Source: Lachnospiraceae bacterium (GTDB lineage: Bacteria > Bacillota > Clostridia > Lachnospirales > Anaerotignaceae). From it: 64,000 nt of DNA. The DNA is taken from the NCBI GenBank assembly GCA_019422065.1, contig JAHZEA010000005.1, positions 92,561-156,560 of the forward strand, in the 5' to 3' direction. The notes under the pieces were generated by a model. That model ran no database searches and was not told the origin of the DNA. It saw nothing but the letters and a program-made list of their open reading frames with translations. Of the stretch, positions 1-8,743 are shown piece by piece. Every line of letters begins with the position of its first letter. Position 1 is the stretch's first letter. Both the position numbers and the translations under genes were made by a program.

Positions 1-172
1 TATCGGCCTGATAAACTATTGACACACCGCCGCTTAAATCAAGGCCTCTTTTTATGTCTCTCATGCTTAACTTTCTGTCAGCGCCTATGCCTATAACGGA
101 TGTAAAACAAAGTACAGCCGCTACAACAGCAAGGACAATTAAAACAGCTAAGCTTCTGCCTTTAGTCTTCAT
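1..172 (-). CDS. secD: Protein translocase subunit SecD, N-terminal part
   Basis: This is the first 57 codons of a gene that runs off the left edge. The product starts with a basic stretch and one hydrophobic segment (about residues 7-25), then reads KRGLDLSGGVSIVYQAD, the characteristic periplasmic-domain entry of SecD, the proton-motive-force-using partner of SecYEG. The ATG at 170-172 lies inside the last codons of the SCIFF maturase gene (11-base overlap), so the two are translationally coupled. An AGGAGG motif sits about 12 bases upstream of this ATG. SecD beside the SCIFF genes is the usual clostridial arrangement. Only the N-terminus can be judged, but the motif is distinctive. Confidence 0.9.
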   Translation of the reverse strand, partial: MKTKGRSLAVLIVLAVVAAVLCFTSVIGIGADRKLSMRDIKRGLDLSGGVSIVYQAD

Positions 173-1544
173 TATTTAACTGTTCCTCCTGAAACTCTTT
201 TGCCTTAATCATAATGGCACATTCTATTCTTTTTCTCTGAAGCTCACAGCCTATCTCATACGGTTTAAGTATATCGCCTGAAAGCTGGTACGCATTAGCC
301 GCACAGCCGCCGCTGCAGTAAAATCTTGCCCAGCAGCTTTTACATTCTTCTTTGGCATAAACATTGCATTTGGAGAATTTCTCTCTTAATTCAAAATTAT
401 TCATGCCGTCAAAAACATTGCCCATTGAAAAGCCTTCAAGGCCTACAAACTGGTGGCAAGGATAAAGCTCGCCTTCCGGTGTAACAGAAAGATACTCTGT
501 ACCGGAACCGCAGCCTACAAGTCTTTTTATAACACAAGGGCCGCCTGTAAGGTCTATATTAAAGTGGAAGAAATTAAAGTCATCCTTTCCGCCTTTTTTA
601 TGTCTTTCATAAAGCTCAGCGGCAAGTCTCTCATATTCCTCACATATAGCCGGTATGTCTTCTTCTCTTATAGCATAGTCTGTGTCATCAGAACCAACAA
701 CAGGCTCAACTGAAATCTGCTTAAAGCCTAAATCTGCCATGTGAAGCACATCTTTTGAAAAGTCAAGGTTATGCCTTGTAAATGTGCCTCTTATATAGTA
801 GTCTGTCTGATTTCTGCTTTCAGCAAGCTTAATAAACTTAGGCACTATAAGGTCATAGCTGCCCTGTCCGCCGGCTCTTGGGCGCATCATGTCGTTAATT
901 TCTTTTCTTCCGTCAAGGCTTATAACAACGTTGTGCATGTTTTTATTAATGTAGTCTAAAATCTCATCATTTAAAAGCACGCCGTTTGTAGTAATAGTAA
1001 ATCTGAAATTCTTGTTGTATAACTTTTCCTGCTGCCTTGCATACTCAACTATTTCTTTAACTACATCAAAATTCATTAAAGGCTCTCCGCCGAAAAAGTC
1101 AACCTCTAAGTTATGTCTTTTGCCGGAATTTTTTATTATAAAATCAATAGCAGCCTTACCTACTTTACTGCTCATTAAAGAACGGTGTCCATGATATTCG
1201 CCTTCCTCTGCAAAGCAGTATTTGCATTTAAGGTTGCAGTCGTGGGCAATATGCAGGCAAAGCGCCTTAACAACCGGTTCTCTTGCGTCTACAAAATCAA
1301 TTACATTTTCATATATGTCAGGAGCATAAAGCATTTCTTCTTTTCTAAGCTCGTCAAGCTCGTCCATTGTTTCGTTAAGCTCATCTTTAGAATATTTATC
1401 TCCAAAAAGCTTAATAACTTCTTCTCTTGACCCATTTTCGTATGTATCTACAATGTCGAACATTGTATCATCTGCAACATGAACAGCGCCGCTGAAAACA
1501 TCCAATACAACATTAACACCGTTCATACTGAACTTATGTATCAT
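162..1544 (-). CDS. scfB: SCIFF peptide radical SAM maturase (thioether-forming)
   Basis: A 460-residue radical SAM/SPASM protein. The N-terminal 90 residues form a precursor-recognition-like region. The radical SAM cluster is C103, C107 and C110 in HDCNLKCKYC, followed by FFGGEP. The C-terminal third has the cysteine-rich SPASM signature (CGSG, PCHQF, CKSCWARFYCSGGC) that binds auxiliary iron-sulfur clusters. Family members make thioether crosslinks in the six-cysteine SCIFF peptide, whose gene lies 180 bases upstream on the same strand. That neighbour and the length identify the family firmly. The physiological role of the mature SCIFF peptide is not established. AAGGAAGTG precedes the ATG. 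The 3' end overlaps secD. Confidence 0.94.
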   Translation of the reverse strand: MIHKFSMNGVNVVLDVFSGAVHVADDTMFDIVDTYENGSREEVIKLFGDKYSKDELNETMDELDELRKEEMLYAPDIYENVIDFVDAREPVVKALCLHIAHDCNLKCKYCFAEEGEYHGHRSLMSSKVGKAAIDFIIKNSGKRHNLEVDFFGGEPLMNFDVVKEIVEYARQQEKLYNKNFRFTITTNGVLLNDEILDYINKNMHNVVISLDGRKEINDMMRPRAGGQGSYDLIVPKFIKLAESRNQTDYYIRGTFTRHNLDFSKDVLHMADLGFKQISVEPVVGSDDTDYAIREEDIPAICEEYERLAAELYERHKKGGKDDFNFFHFNIDLTGGPCVIKRLVGCGSGTEYLSVTPEGELYPCHQFVGLEGFSMGNVFDGMNNFELREKFSKCNVYAKEECKSCWARFYCSGGCAANAYQLSGDILKPYEIGCELQRKRIECAIMIKAKEFQEEQLNNED

Positions 1545-1677
1545 TTCGTCACTTCCTTATTAAAATAAAAATATAATCAGCCAATAAAAAGTCCTGTCTT
1601 AAATACTGACAGCCAAATAAAACTTCATGTTTTAAAACAGGTTTATAATCATTTTTTAATATAGTTTAAGTCAAAAC

Positions 1678-1705
1678 AAAACCTCGATTTTGCAACCGAG
1701 GTTTT
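1678..1705 (-). terminator. Hairpin between SCIFF precursor and maturase genes
   Basis: A 9-bp perfect stem (AAAACCTCG / CGAGGTTTT) with a 10-base loop lies 18 bases after the SCIFF stop codon. Read on the minus strand it is followed by TTTTG and then TTTT. It looks like a weak or partial intrinsic terminator. Because the maturase gene follows with no obvious promoter of its own, the hairpin probably gives more precursor than maturase mRNA. Confidence 0.65.
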
Positions 1706-1723
1706 AAAAGCAAATCTTTTTTC

Positions 1724-1864
1724 TTATCTGTTTTCGCAAGCCTGATTTGCAACTGTGCAGCTTGTTTTGCATGCTGACTGACAAGATGTCTGGCACTCGC
1801 CGCATCCGCCTTTAGCCATTGTATTTTTAAGCATAGAAGTATTCATAGTTTTAACGTGCTTCAT
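1724..1864 (-). CDS. scfA: SCIFF (six cysteines in forty-five) peptide precursor
   Basis: A 46-residue peptide with cysteines at 21, 24, 28, 32, 36 and 43, the pattern that defines the SCIFF family. The core reads KGGCGECQTSCQSACKTSC, almost invariant among Clostridia. The start chosen is the ATG at 1862-1864, because AAAAGGAGGG sits at 1871-1880. A longer reading frame from 1906 has no ribosome site. The peptide is the substrate of the adjacent radical SAM maturase. Its function is unknown in the family. Identification is very secure. Confidence 0.95.
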   Translation of the reverse strand: MKHVKTMNTSMLKNTMAKGGCGECQTSCQSACKTSCTVANQACENR

Positions 1865-1911
1865 GATATACCCTCCTTTTATATAGTCATATAAGTACTT
1901 TATCATGGCAC

Positions 1912-1940
1912 ATTATAACACGTTTATACTATTTTGAAAA
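1912..1940 (-). promoter_or_regulatory. Predicted sigma-A promoter of the SCIFF gene
   Basis: On the minus strand a perfect TATAAT (1912-1917) is preceded by TTTTCA (1935-1940) with a 17-base spacer. It lies about 50 bases upstream of the SCIFF start and just after the stop of the 135-residue membrane protein gene. The -35 element is weak, the -10 is consensus. Confidence 0.6.
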
Positions 1941-1941
1941 G

Positions 1942-2349
1942 TCATTTTTTTGTATTGATTCCCAAAATACCGCCTACTGCCCCGCTTACAACAGACAAAA
2001 CGATTGACAAAGCCCTGAATAAGCTCATATTTTCACCGTAAGGCAGCATTATAATAAGCAAAACAATAATTATATAAATACCTGCCGAAAGAGCTCCCCA
2101 AAGTATGCCTTTTTTATCTGCTTTAGACGCTGTTTTAAATCCGGCAAAAAATGAGCTTATAATTGTAACAGCCAATGAAAACGGCGCAATAAAGCTTTCG
2201 CTTATATCGGTATATGTAAGCAGTACGGCACAGACTAAAAACGCAGCTGCTGTAAAAAATAAAGCCGGTATTAAACCGTAAAGCATACCGTATAACACAC
2301 CATTATTTCCTGCCGGAGCTTGATTTGTTGGTACTTTCAAAAACAACAC
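1942..2349 (-). CDS. Small four-helix membrane protein, TIGR04086-like
   Basis: About 135 residues with four hydrophobic segments, a basic turn (KTASKADKKG) between the second and third, and a glycine-rich final helix. It resembles the TIGR04086 family of small clostridial membrane proteins found next to yajC and the SCIFF genes. No biochemical role is known to me. There is no ATG at the N-terminus: the frame opens with GTG at 2349, and TTG at 2340 has a slightly better spacing from AGAAAGAAG, so the exact start is uncertain. The SCIFF promoter lies immediately downstream. The gene is divergent from the PHP gene. Confidence 0.75.
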   Translation of the reverse strand: MLFLKVPTNQAPAGNNGVLYGMLYGLIPALFFTAAAFLVCAVLLTYTDISESFIAPFSLAVTIISSFFAGFKTASKADKKGILWGALSAGIYIIIVLLIIMLPYGENMSLFRALSIVLSVVSGAVGGILGINTKK

Positions 2350-2446
2350 TTCTTTCTCTTTTTTACAATTTTACTTGCCATATTTAAAAAATATTCATTG
2401 CCCCAATAAAATCTTTGTGTTTAAATATATATCAGAGGTGATACAA

Positions 2447-3319
2447 ATGGAATTAACCGGTTTTATAGACTTACACTCACACTCAACTTATTCCGACGGT
2501 ACACTTACACCGGAAGAGATAATAAAAACTGCGGCACATATAGGTCTTTCATCTGTTGCCCTTACAGACCATGACTGTATATTTGGTACAGACGAATTTA
2601 CATCTGCCGGCAAAAAATACGGCATTGAGGCAATAAACGGCATTGAGCTTGCCTCTTATTATTCAGCACCGTTTATTGAGCGCACAAAAGAAATTCATAT
2701 TGTAGGTCTTTTTATAGACAATAAGAATAAAGAGCTTCTTGAAAAAACCGAAATAATACTTCAGCAGAGAATTGACCGCAATCACAAAATGGTTAAGCGC
2801 CTTACAGAGCTGGGCTTTCCTATGACGTATGACGAGCTTAGGGCCATAGCCGGCAGGGACAGCTGTTCAAGAACACATTATGCTCTTTTAATGGTTAAAA
2901 AAGGCTATGTTAAAGACAAAAAAGAGGCTTTTGCCAAATATATATCTACCGGTATGCCGGGATATGTGCCAAGAATACTGCCTACACCGGAAGAATGCAT
3001 TAACCTTATTAAAAATGCCGGCGGAGTACCTGTTTTGGCTCACCCTACTCTTTACCGCCTTAATAACGAACAGATAGAATTAATGGCACAGGATTTAAGG
3101 CAAAAAGGCATGGAAGGCATAGAGGTTATGTACTCCACATATTCAGCTGAAGAAGAAAAATTCATCAATTCCATAGCCGAAAAATATAATTTTGCCAAAA
3201 GCGGCGGAAGTGATTTTCATGGCACAAACAAAACCGGTATTTACCTTGGAGAAGGTAAAGGAAATCTTAAAATACCTTATGAATTTTTAAACGAAATTAA
3301 AAAAAGGAGGAACATATAA
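2447..3319 (+). CDS. PHP-domain metal-dependent phosphoesterase
   Basis: A 290-residue protein of the PHP family (polymerase and histidinol phosphatase fold). The metal-binding signature DLHSHSTYSDG is at residues 8-18, with further PHP motifs LTDHDC, AHPTL and the closing GGSDFHG. Single-domain PHP proteins of this size include nucleoside 3',5'-bisphosphate phosphatases and 5'-3' RNA/oligonucleotide exonucleases of the YciV/RnaAM type. I cannot choose the substrate from sequence. The start is the ATG at 2447 with AGAGGTG just upstream; an extension to 2375 lacks a ribosome site. Its stop codon overlaps the next ATG (TAATG), so it forms a two-gene operon with the flavin reductase-like gene. 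Confidence 0.88.
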   Translation: MELTGFIDLHSHSTYSDGTLTPEEIIKTAAHIGLSSVALTDHDCIFGTDEFTSAGKKYGIEAINGIELASYYSAPFIERTKEIHIVGLFIDNKNKELLEKTEIILQQRIDRNHKMVKRLTELGFPMTYDELRAIAGRDSCSRTHYALLMVKKGYVKDKKEAFAKYISTGMPGYVPRILPTPEECINLIKNAGGVPVLAHPTLYRLNNEQIELMAQDLRQKGMEGIEVMYSTYSAEEEKFINSIAEKYNFAKSGGSDFHGTNKTGIYLGEGKGNLKIPYEFLNEIKKRRNI

Positions 3320-3822
3320 TGTTTAAAACAATTCAGGCAGAAGAATTAGACCAGAACATATTTAAAATGATAGGCAAAGACTGGCTTTTAATAACAGCTA
3401 AAAAAGAAGATAAAGTAAACACAATGACAGCTTCATGGGGCAGCGCCGGTATAATGTGGGGCAAACCAACAGCATTTGTATTTATTCGTCCGCAGAGGTA
3501 CACAAAGGAATTTGTTGACGCTTCTGAGGAATTTTCAATTAATGTTTTAGGCGACGCATACAGAAAAGTTCTTAATTACTGCGGAACAGTTTCCGGACGT
3601 GATGAGGATAAAATAAAAAATTCAAACCTTACAGTTGACTATAAAAATGATACTCCATATTTTGATGAAAGCAAAATTGTGCTTATTTGCCGTAAGGTAT
3701 TCGCACAAGAGCTTAAAGAAGAAAGTTTTATTGATAAGTCTATTATAGACAAATGGTATCCGCAAAAAGATTATCATACAATGTACGCCGCAGAAATTAA
3801 AGAAGTTCTTATTAAAGAATAA
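3319..3822 (+). CDS. Flavin reductase-like / FMN-binding split-barrel protein
   Basis: A 167-residue protein of the flavin reductase-like family. After a short N-terminal strand it has the typical TMTASWGSAGIMWGKPTAFVFIRPQRYTKE region that binds FMN, then FSINVLG and CGTVSGRD motifs. Such proteins bind FMN and may reduce flavins or carry an unknown redox function in anaerobes. AAAGGAGG lies at the right distance, and the ATG overlaps the PHP stop codon by one base. A clear terminator follows, so the operon has two genes. The family is secure, the exact reaction is not. Confidence 0.87.
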   Translation: MFKTIQAEELDQNIFKMIGKDWLLITAKKEDKVNTMTASWGSAGIMWGKPTAFVFIRPQRYTKEFVDASEEFSINVLGDAYRKVLNYCGTVSGRDEDKIKNSNLTVDYKNDTPYFDESKIVLICRKVFAQELKEESFIDKSIIDKWYPQKDYHTMYAAEIKEVLIKE

Positions 3823-3827
3823 AAAAT

Positions 3828-3861
3828 AAAGCACTGATTTCTTAAAAGATTTCAGTGCTTT
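3828..3861 (+). terminator. Intrinsic terminator
   Basis: A 10-bp stem AAAGCACTGA / TCAGTGCTTT with a 14-base loop, followed by TTATTG. It sits between the flavin reductase-like gene and the oppositely oriented potD, only 15 bases from the potD stop, and may work in both directions. Confidence 0.8.
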
Positions 3862-3876
3862 TTATTGTTTATTTAA

Positions 3877-4959
3877 TTATTTAGAAGCTTTAACTTTAAT
3901 CCAAAGCTCTGAAAGTTTCTGTCTTAAAACTTCGTTATCGTTAAATACTTCGTCTTTTTCATAGCCTTCTCTTGGAAGATAAGCCTCATTGCCTTCATAC
4001 TCTCCGCCTTCACCGCTCATTTCAGCAAGAACCTCTTTGTTAGGAGAAGCATAGCCTACAGTTGAGCTGTTGTCATAAGAAGCATCATATGAAAGTATAT
4101 AGTTAATAAACTCGTGGGCAAGCTTAGGGTTTTCGGCATTTTTAGGTATTACCATTGAGTCAACCCAAAGGTTTGTTCCTTCAGTAGGCATCCAGTAGCT
4201 CATATCCTCGTTTTCGGAAAGTATATAAGCCGCATCACCACTGTAAACAACAGCCATGTCCATAAGGCCGTTAGCCATATTGTCTATAACCTCGTCAGTT
4301 ACATATACAGGCTCCATTGTGTTGTTTAATTCCACAAGCCAGTTATAAGCTTCGTTTATTTCTTCCTCATTGTCTGTATTCATTGAATAGCCTAAAGATT
4401 TAAGAGCTACCATAAATGAGTCTCTTTCAGAGTCGTACATATAAATACGGCCTTTATATTTTGTATCTTTAAGTATGCTGTAGCCTTTTTCCTCAACTTC
4501 TTCCTGTGGTACATTGTTGTGGTTATAAACAATACCTACAGAACCCCAGAAATAAGGCACAGAGTATTTATTTTCAGGGTCAAAAGAAAGATTTTTAACA
4601 CCGTCTGCAAGCTCGCTCATATTAGGTATAAGGCTTAAATCCAGCTCCTGAAGCATGTCTTCTTTTATAAGTCTTTCAATCATATAGTCAGAAGGCACTA
4701 TTACATCATAAGCGTCACCAGCCTGAAGCTTTGTATACATCATTTCGTTTGAGTCAAAATATTCAGAAATAACTTTTACACCGAATTCTTCCTCAAAATT
4801 TGAAATTACATCTTCTCCAACATATTCACCCCAGTTGTAGAATTTAAGAGTGTCAGAGCCGTATTTTTCCACAGCGTCTGATGATGATGCCGCGCTTGAA
4901 CCACAACCGGAAAGCGCTACTGCTGCAATAAGAGATGCAGCCAATATTATTTTTTTCAT
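3877..4959 (-). CDS. potD: Polyamine ABC transporter substrate-binding lipoprotein
   Basis: A 360-residue lipoprotein. The signal peptide ends in a lipobox (ALSGC, cysteine at residue 19). The mature part starts with LKFYNWGEYV, the hallmark of the PotD/PotF spermidine/putrescine binding proteins, and continues with DVIVPSDYMIERL, VPYFWGSVGIVYN and a C-terminal helix that ends ELWIKVKASK. It captures spermidine or putrescine outside the membrane for PotABC. It is the last gene of a regulator-potA-potB-potC-potD operon, and its ATG overlaps the potC stop (ATGA). Length is normal for the family. Whether spermidine or putrescine is preferred cannot be told. Confidence 0.94.
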   Translation of the reverse strand: MKKIILAASLIAAVALSGCGSSAASSSDAVEKYGSDTLKFYNWGEYVGEDVISNFEEEFGVKVISEYFDSNEMMYTKLQAGDAYDVIVPSDYMIERLIKEDMLQELDLSLIPNMSELADGVKNLSFDPENKYSVPYFWGSVGIVYNHNNVPQEEVEEKGYSILKDTKYKGRIYMYDSERDSFMVALKSLGYSMNTDNEEEINEAYNWLVELNNTMEPVYVTDEVIDNMANGLMDMAVVYSGDAAYILSENEDMSYWMPTEGTNLWVDSMVIPKNAENPKLAHEFINYILSYDASYDNSSTVGYASPNKEVLAEMSGEGGEYEGNEAYLPREGYEKDEVFNDNEVLRQKLSELWIKVKASK

Positions 4960-5744
4960 TCTTTTACTCCTCCCCTTCGTTTAAGTACAGGTATAATATT
5001 TATAAGCACCAGAACAACCGTTATAATAAGTATAATAATGGTTGAAAGGGCGTTTATAGATGGATTAATACGCTTACTCATTGTATAAACAAGTATAGAT
5101 ATATTGCTTACACCGTTTCCCGTTACAAAGTACGAAATTATAAAGTCGTCAAAAGACATTGTAAAAGCCACTAATGCTCCCGAAACTATTCCCGGCATTA
5201 TCTGCGGTATTATAACTTTTATAAGCGCCTGCCATGGTGTAGCGCCTAAATCCAGTGCTGCGTCCGCAAGGTTAGGGTCAAGGCTTCTGAGTTTAGGGTT
5301 AACACTGAGCATAACATAAGGAATACAGAACATAATATGTGCCAAAAGCATTGTAAAATATCCCTTCTGTACTCCTAAAGCGCTAAATAGCATTAAAAGG
5401 CTTATAGCTGTTACAATTTCCGGGTTCATAATAGGAAAGTCATTTATTCTTTCCACAATATTCTTAAGTACCTTATTTGATTTTGAAAGGCCTATAGCCG
5501 TAATTGTGCCTACAACCGTGGAAATTATTGTTGCAAGTATGGCTATTGAAATAGTTGTCCATAAAGCACTCATCATATCCCGGCTTGAAAACATTTTTTC
5601 GTACCATGTAAGTGAAAAACCGCTCCAGTGTGTAAGTGATTTTTTGCTGTTAAACGAAAAAACCACTGTGTAAACAATAGGCATATAGAAGAATATCATT
5701 ACGCAAATCATAAAAAGTTTTGAAAATATCTTTTTATTTTTCAT
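4956..5744 (-). CDS. potC: Polyamine ABC transporter permease PotC
   Basis: A 262-residue MetI-type permease with six hydrophobic segments. The cytoplasmic EAA-like loop reads DAALDLGATPWQALIKVIIPQIMPG, which contacts the ATPase. Together with PotB it forms the transmembrane channel of the polyamine importer. The start overlaps the potB stop by one base and the stop overlaps the potD start by four bases, showing tight translational coupling. Length and motif order are typical for PotC. Confidence 0.94.
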   Translation of the reverse strand: MKNKKIFSKLFMICVMIFFYMPIVYTVVFSFNSKKSLTHWSGFSLTWYEKMFSSRDMMSALWTTISIAILATIISTVVGTITAIGLSKSNKVLKNIVERINDFPIMNPEIVTAISLLMLFSALGVQKGYFTMLLAHIMFCIPYVMLSVNPKLRSLDPNLADAALDLGATPWQALIKVIIPQIMPGIVSGALVAFTMSFDDFIISYFVTGNGVSNISILVYTMSKRINPSINALSTIIILIITVVLVLINIIPVLKRRGGVKE

Positions 5745-6586
5745 TACTTCTTGTCTCCTCCTTCCATAGCCTCGCCTTTATCTATTTTCTTTGTAATATA
5801 CATAGAAATCATAATTATAACAGCCATTATAAGGGATATGGCACTACCGAAATTCCAGTCTCCCGCTGTAAGGAACTGATTTTCTATTACATTTCCAATA
5901 AGTACATACTGACCGCCGCCTAAAAGCTTTGGTATAAAGAAGCTTGATACCGCCGGAAGAAAAACAAGTGTTATACCGCTTATAACTCCCGGTATAGAAA
6001 GCGGCAGTGTTACTCTTAAAAATGCCTGAACCTTATTTGCACCTAAATCGCTGGCAGCTTCCAAAAGGCTTTTATCCATTTTGGTAAGAGATGTATAAAT
6101 CTGTAATATCATAAATGGTATAAAGTTATACACCATACCAACTATAACAGCAAAGCTTGTGTGCAGCATTTTAACCGGGCCTATACCTATTAACCCCAAT
6201 ACAGTATTAATTATGCCGTCATCCTGCAAAATACCCATCCATGCGTATGTTCTAACAAGCATGTTTATCCATGTAGGTATTGTAACAAGGAGTATAAGCA
6301 TAACCTTTTTACGGCCTTCGGCATTAGCTATAATATAAGCCGCCGGATATCCAAGAATAACACAAATAATAGTTGTGGCAATAGCTATTAAAAGGGAACG
6401 TCTTAAAACATCAAGGAATATAGCGTCGCTGAAAAATTTTCCGAAGTTTTCAAATGAAAACTTAATTGTAGCCACATCGTTTCCGGTTTTTGTAAAGGCG
6501 TAAACAAGTATAAGCAGCATAGGCAATACAATAAGCAGACAAATCCAAACTATATACGGATAGGCCATTGTCCTGAATTGCTTCAT
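5744..6586 (-). CDS. potB: Polyamine ABC transporter permease PotB
   Basis: A 280-residue MetI-type permease with six membrane segments and the coupling loop LEAASDLGANKVQAFLRVTLPLSIPG. PotB pairs with PotC. The gene begins two bases after the potA stop and ends in a one-base overlap with potC. The C-terminus is short and charged (KKIDKGEAMEGGDKK). A normal member of the family with nothing unusual. Confidence 0.94.
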   Translation of the reverse strand: MKQFRTMAYPYIVWICLLIVLPMLLILVYAFTKTGNDVATIKFSFENFGKFFSDAIFLDVLRRSLLIAIATTIICVILGYPAAYIIANAEGRKKVMLILLVTIPTWINMLVRTYAWMGILQDDGIINTVLGLIGIGPVKMLHTSFAVIVGMVYNFIPFMILQIYTSLTKMDKSLLEAASDLGANKVQAFLRVTLPLSIPGVISGITLVFLPAVSSFFIPKLLGGGQYVLIGNVIENQFLTAGDWNFGSAISLIMAVIIMISMYITKKIDKGEAMEGGDKK

Positions 6587-6588
6587 TT

Positions 6589-8166
6589 TCAGTTTCCTCC
6601 TTTACTCATTATGTGAATATCTTCCGGTTCAAATGTAAGACCTACAATATCGCCTTCCTTATGTTCTCTTGTTGTATCAATTTTGTATTCATAGCCTTCT
6701 GTTTTAAATGTTACAGAATATACTCCCGGAACAATGTTCTCTGGGTCAAAGTCATAGTCAACTTCTGTAATATCTACTTCCGTATCATCATCAAGGCTCC
6801 AAGCAGAAGCATTTGCCCATGTTTTAAGGTCTGTCTCAAGGGCAATACTTTCTTTAATTTCATCTGTCTTTTTAAAGAAGTTAACGGCAAAAATTTCTTC
6901 GTTATATTCTGTACTTACTTTTTTGTTCTGGTCTGCCACTATCATGTTTGCAGTAACCATTGTTCCTGCTGATGTTGAGAATGTAACAGGATAAGTACCG
7001 TTTTGAGGGCTTATTTTATACTCAACCTTGCTTATTGAAACAAACTCGTCTGTTTCAGGGTTCCATGCCTGAGCGTCGGCTCTGGCTATAATATCAGCCT
7101 CTGTAAGCTCTGCTACGTCCTCGGCGTCAAGATAAAAGTCGTTGGCGCTCATTCTTTCGTTTGCCTTCATATTAAATATAGAGTTATCCTCTGAAACGTG
7201 CATTTTAACTGTTATGCTTGTTCCTGAGCGTGTTTCAACTACAGTTTCGTAATGAACGCCTTTAAAAAGAACAGACTTAACAACGCCTCTTAATTTGCCT
7301 TTTTCTTTAGGTACTATTTCCAAATCTTCCGGTCTTATAACAACATCAACTTTTTCGTTTGGCTCAAATCCGCCGTCTACACACTCAAAGTGCTTATCCT
7401 CAAATATAACCTCTCTGTCCTGAACCATTACACCGTCTATAATGTTGCTTTCGCCTATAAAGTTAGCTACAAACACATTTTTAGGCTCGTTGTAAATATC
7501 AGTTGGTGTACCTATTTGCTGAATTTCACCGTCTTTCATAACAACTATTTTGTCAGACATTGTAAGGGCTTCTTCTTGGTCGTGGGTTACATATATAAAC
7601 GTAATGCCTACTTCCTGCTGTATTTTTTTAAGCTCATGCTGCATTTCTTTTCTAAGCTTAAGGTCAAGAGCACCCAAAGGCTCGTCAAGAAGAAGTACTC
7701 TAGGCTCGTTTACAAGTGCTCTGGCTATAGCTACCCTCTGCTGCTGGCCTCCGCTTAAAGCCGTAACACTTCTTTTGCCGTACTCCTCAAGGCCTACAAG
7801 TTTAAGCATACGCATAACTTTCTGCTGTATAACATCTTTTGGCTCTTTTTTGATTTTAAGGCCAAAAGCCACATTATCGTATACATTCATATTAGGGAAA
7901 AGAGCGTATTTTTGGAAAACAGTGTTAATTTCTCTTTTATACGGCTCAACATTAGATATTTCTTGGTCGCCAAATATAACCTCGCCTTCGTTCTGTTTAA
8001 GAAATCCGCCCAAAATCCTTAAAAGAGTTGTTTTTCCACAGCCTGAAGGGCCTAAAAGTGTTACAAACTCATTTTCGTAAATATCAAGGTTAATACCTTT
8101 AAGCACAAGCTGTCCGTCAAATTCCTTTACAATGTTTTTAAACTGAATAAGTTTTACCGGCTCCAA
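6589..8166 (-). CDS. potA: Polyamine ABC transporter ATPase PotA with extra C-terminal repeats
   Basis: The first 350 residues are a normal PotA: Walker A (GPSGCGKTT), LSGGQQQRVAIARAL, Walker B (LLLDEPLGALD), the H-loop (YVTHDQEEAL) and a TOBE-like part. The protein is 525 residues, about 150 longer than usual. The extra piece, about residues 350-495, holds two copies of a roughly 60-residue beta-rich unit (ISKVEYKISPQNG..YPVTF and ITEVDYDFDPENI..YSVTF) inserted within the TOBE domain, whose last strand resumes with EHKEGDIVGLTFEPEDIHIM. The start is TTG at 8164-8166, with AAAGGAGG 8 bases upstream; no ATG is available. It energises polyamine uptake. The role of the inserted units is unknown. 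Confidence 0.93.
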   Translation of the reverse strand: MEPVKLIQFKNIVKEFDGQLVLKGINLDIYENEFVTLLGPSGCGKTTLLRILGGFLKQNEGEVIFGDQEISNVEPYKREINTVFQKYALFPNMNVYDNVAFGLKIKKEPKDVIQQKVMRMLKLVGLEEYGKRSVTALSGGQQQRVAIARALVNEPRVLLLDEPLGALDLKLRKEMQHELKKIQQEVGITFIYVTHDQEEALTMSDKIVVMKDGEIQQIGTPTDIYNEPKNVFVANFIGESNIIDGVMVQDREVIFEDKHFECVDGGFEPNEKVDVVIRPEDLEIVPKEKGKLRGVVKSVLFKGVHYETVVETRSGTSITVKMHVSEDNSIFNMKANERMSANDFYLDAEDVAELTEADIIARADAQAWNPETDEFVSISKVEYKISPQNGTYPVTFSTSAGTMVTANMIVADQNKKVSTEYNEEIFAVNFFKKTDEIKESIALETDLKTWANASAWSLDDDTEVDITEVDYDFDPENIVPGVYSVTFKTEGYEYKIDTTREHKEGDIVGLTFEPEDIHIMSKGGN

Positions 8167-8182
8167 TTTTAAATCCTCCTTT

Positions 8183-8716
8183 TTAGAATAAAGGCGGCGT
8201 AGACACCCAAATAAGTTTTGCCGCTGTTTTCCTGTCGTTTCTTATATAATGAAAATTCTTTCCGTTAAGATAAAAAGTCTCGCCTTTTTTAACTGTGTAT
8301 TCTTTGTCACCGTTTACAAGTGTAACACGGCCTTCCAGTACATAACCGAACTCCTCGCCATCGTTTGGCTGAACCTCAAATGTTTTCATTCCCGGTTCTA
8401 TTTCAATCATAACCGGCTCCATTTCGTTTTTCTGTGAGTTAGGAACAATCCAATTTACTGTATAGCCTTCTCTTTCGTCTACAAAAAAATCGTCCGTGCT
8501 GAAAACAGCCTTTTCGTCACGGTCTTCTTTAAAAAACTCGCCGAGAGTAGTGCCCAAAGCCTCAAGAATATCGTAAAGAGTAGCTATTGAAGGTGACGTA
8601 AGGTTTCTTTCAACTTGTGATAAAAAGCCTTTTGTAAGCTCACAACGGCTTGCCAGTTCCTCAAGAGTAAGACATTTTTTTAATCTCAGCTGTTTTATTT
8701 TATATCCAATATCCAT
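8183..8716 (-). CDS. XRE-cupin transcriptional regulator of the pot operon
   Basis: A 177-residue two-domain regulator. Residues 1-65 are an XRE helix-turn-helix (TLEELASRCELTKGFLSQVERN), and residues 105-175 are a cupin with GEEFGYVLEGRVTLVNG and KKGETFYL. This architecture matches PuuR-like regulators of polyamine genes, in which the cupin senses a small ligand. It is the first gene of the pot operon, 16 bases from potA. The start is the ATG at 8714-8716, supported by TGGAGGG. Repeated TTTAGTA motifs downstream of its promoter may be its own operator. The polyamine-sensing role is inferred from position. Confidence 0.88.
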   Translation of the reverse strand: MDIGYKIKQLRLKKCLTLEELASRCELTKGFLSQVERNLTSPSIATLYDILEALGTTLGEFFKEDRDEKAVFSTDDFFVDEREGYTVNWIVPNSQKNEMEPVMIEIEPGMKTFEVQPNDGEEFGYVLEGRVTLVNGDKEYTVKKGETFYLNGKNFHYIRNDRKTAAKLIWVSTPPLF

Positions 8717-8743
8717 TAAACAGCCCTCCAATCGGATTAGATA

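Noticed and set aside
7550..8080. A 176-codon plus-strand frame opposite potA.
   Set aside because: Antisense shadow of a well-supported gene; no ribosome site and atypical composition.
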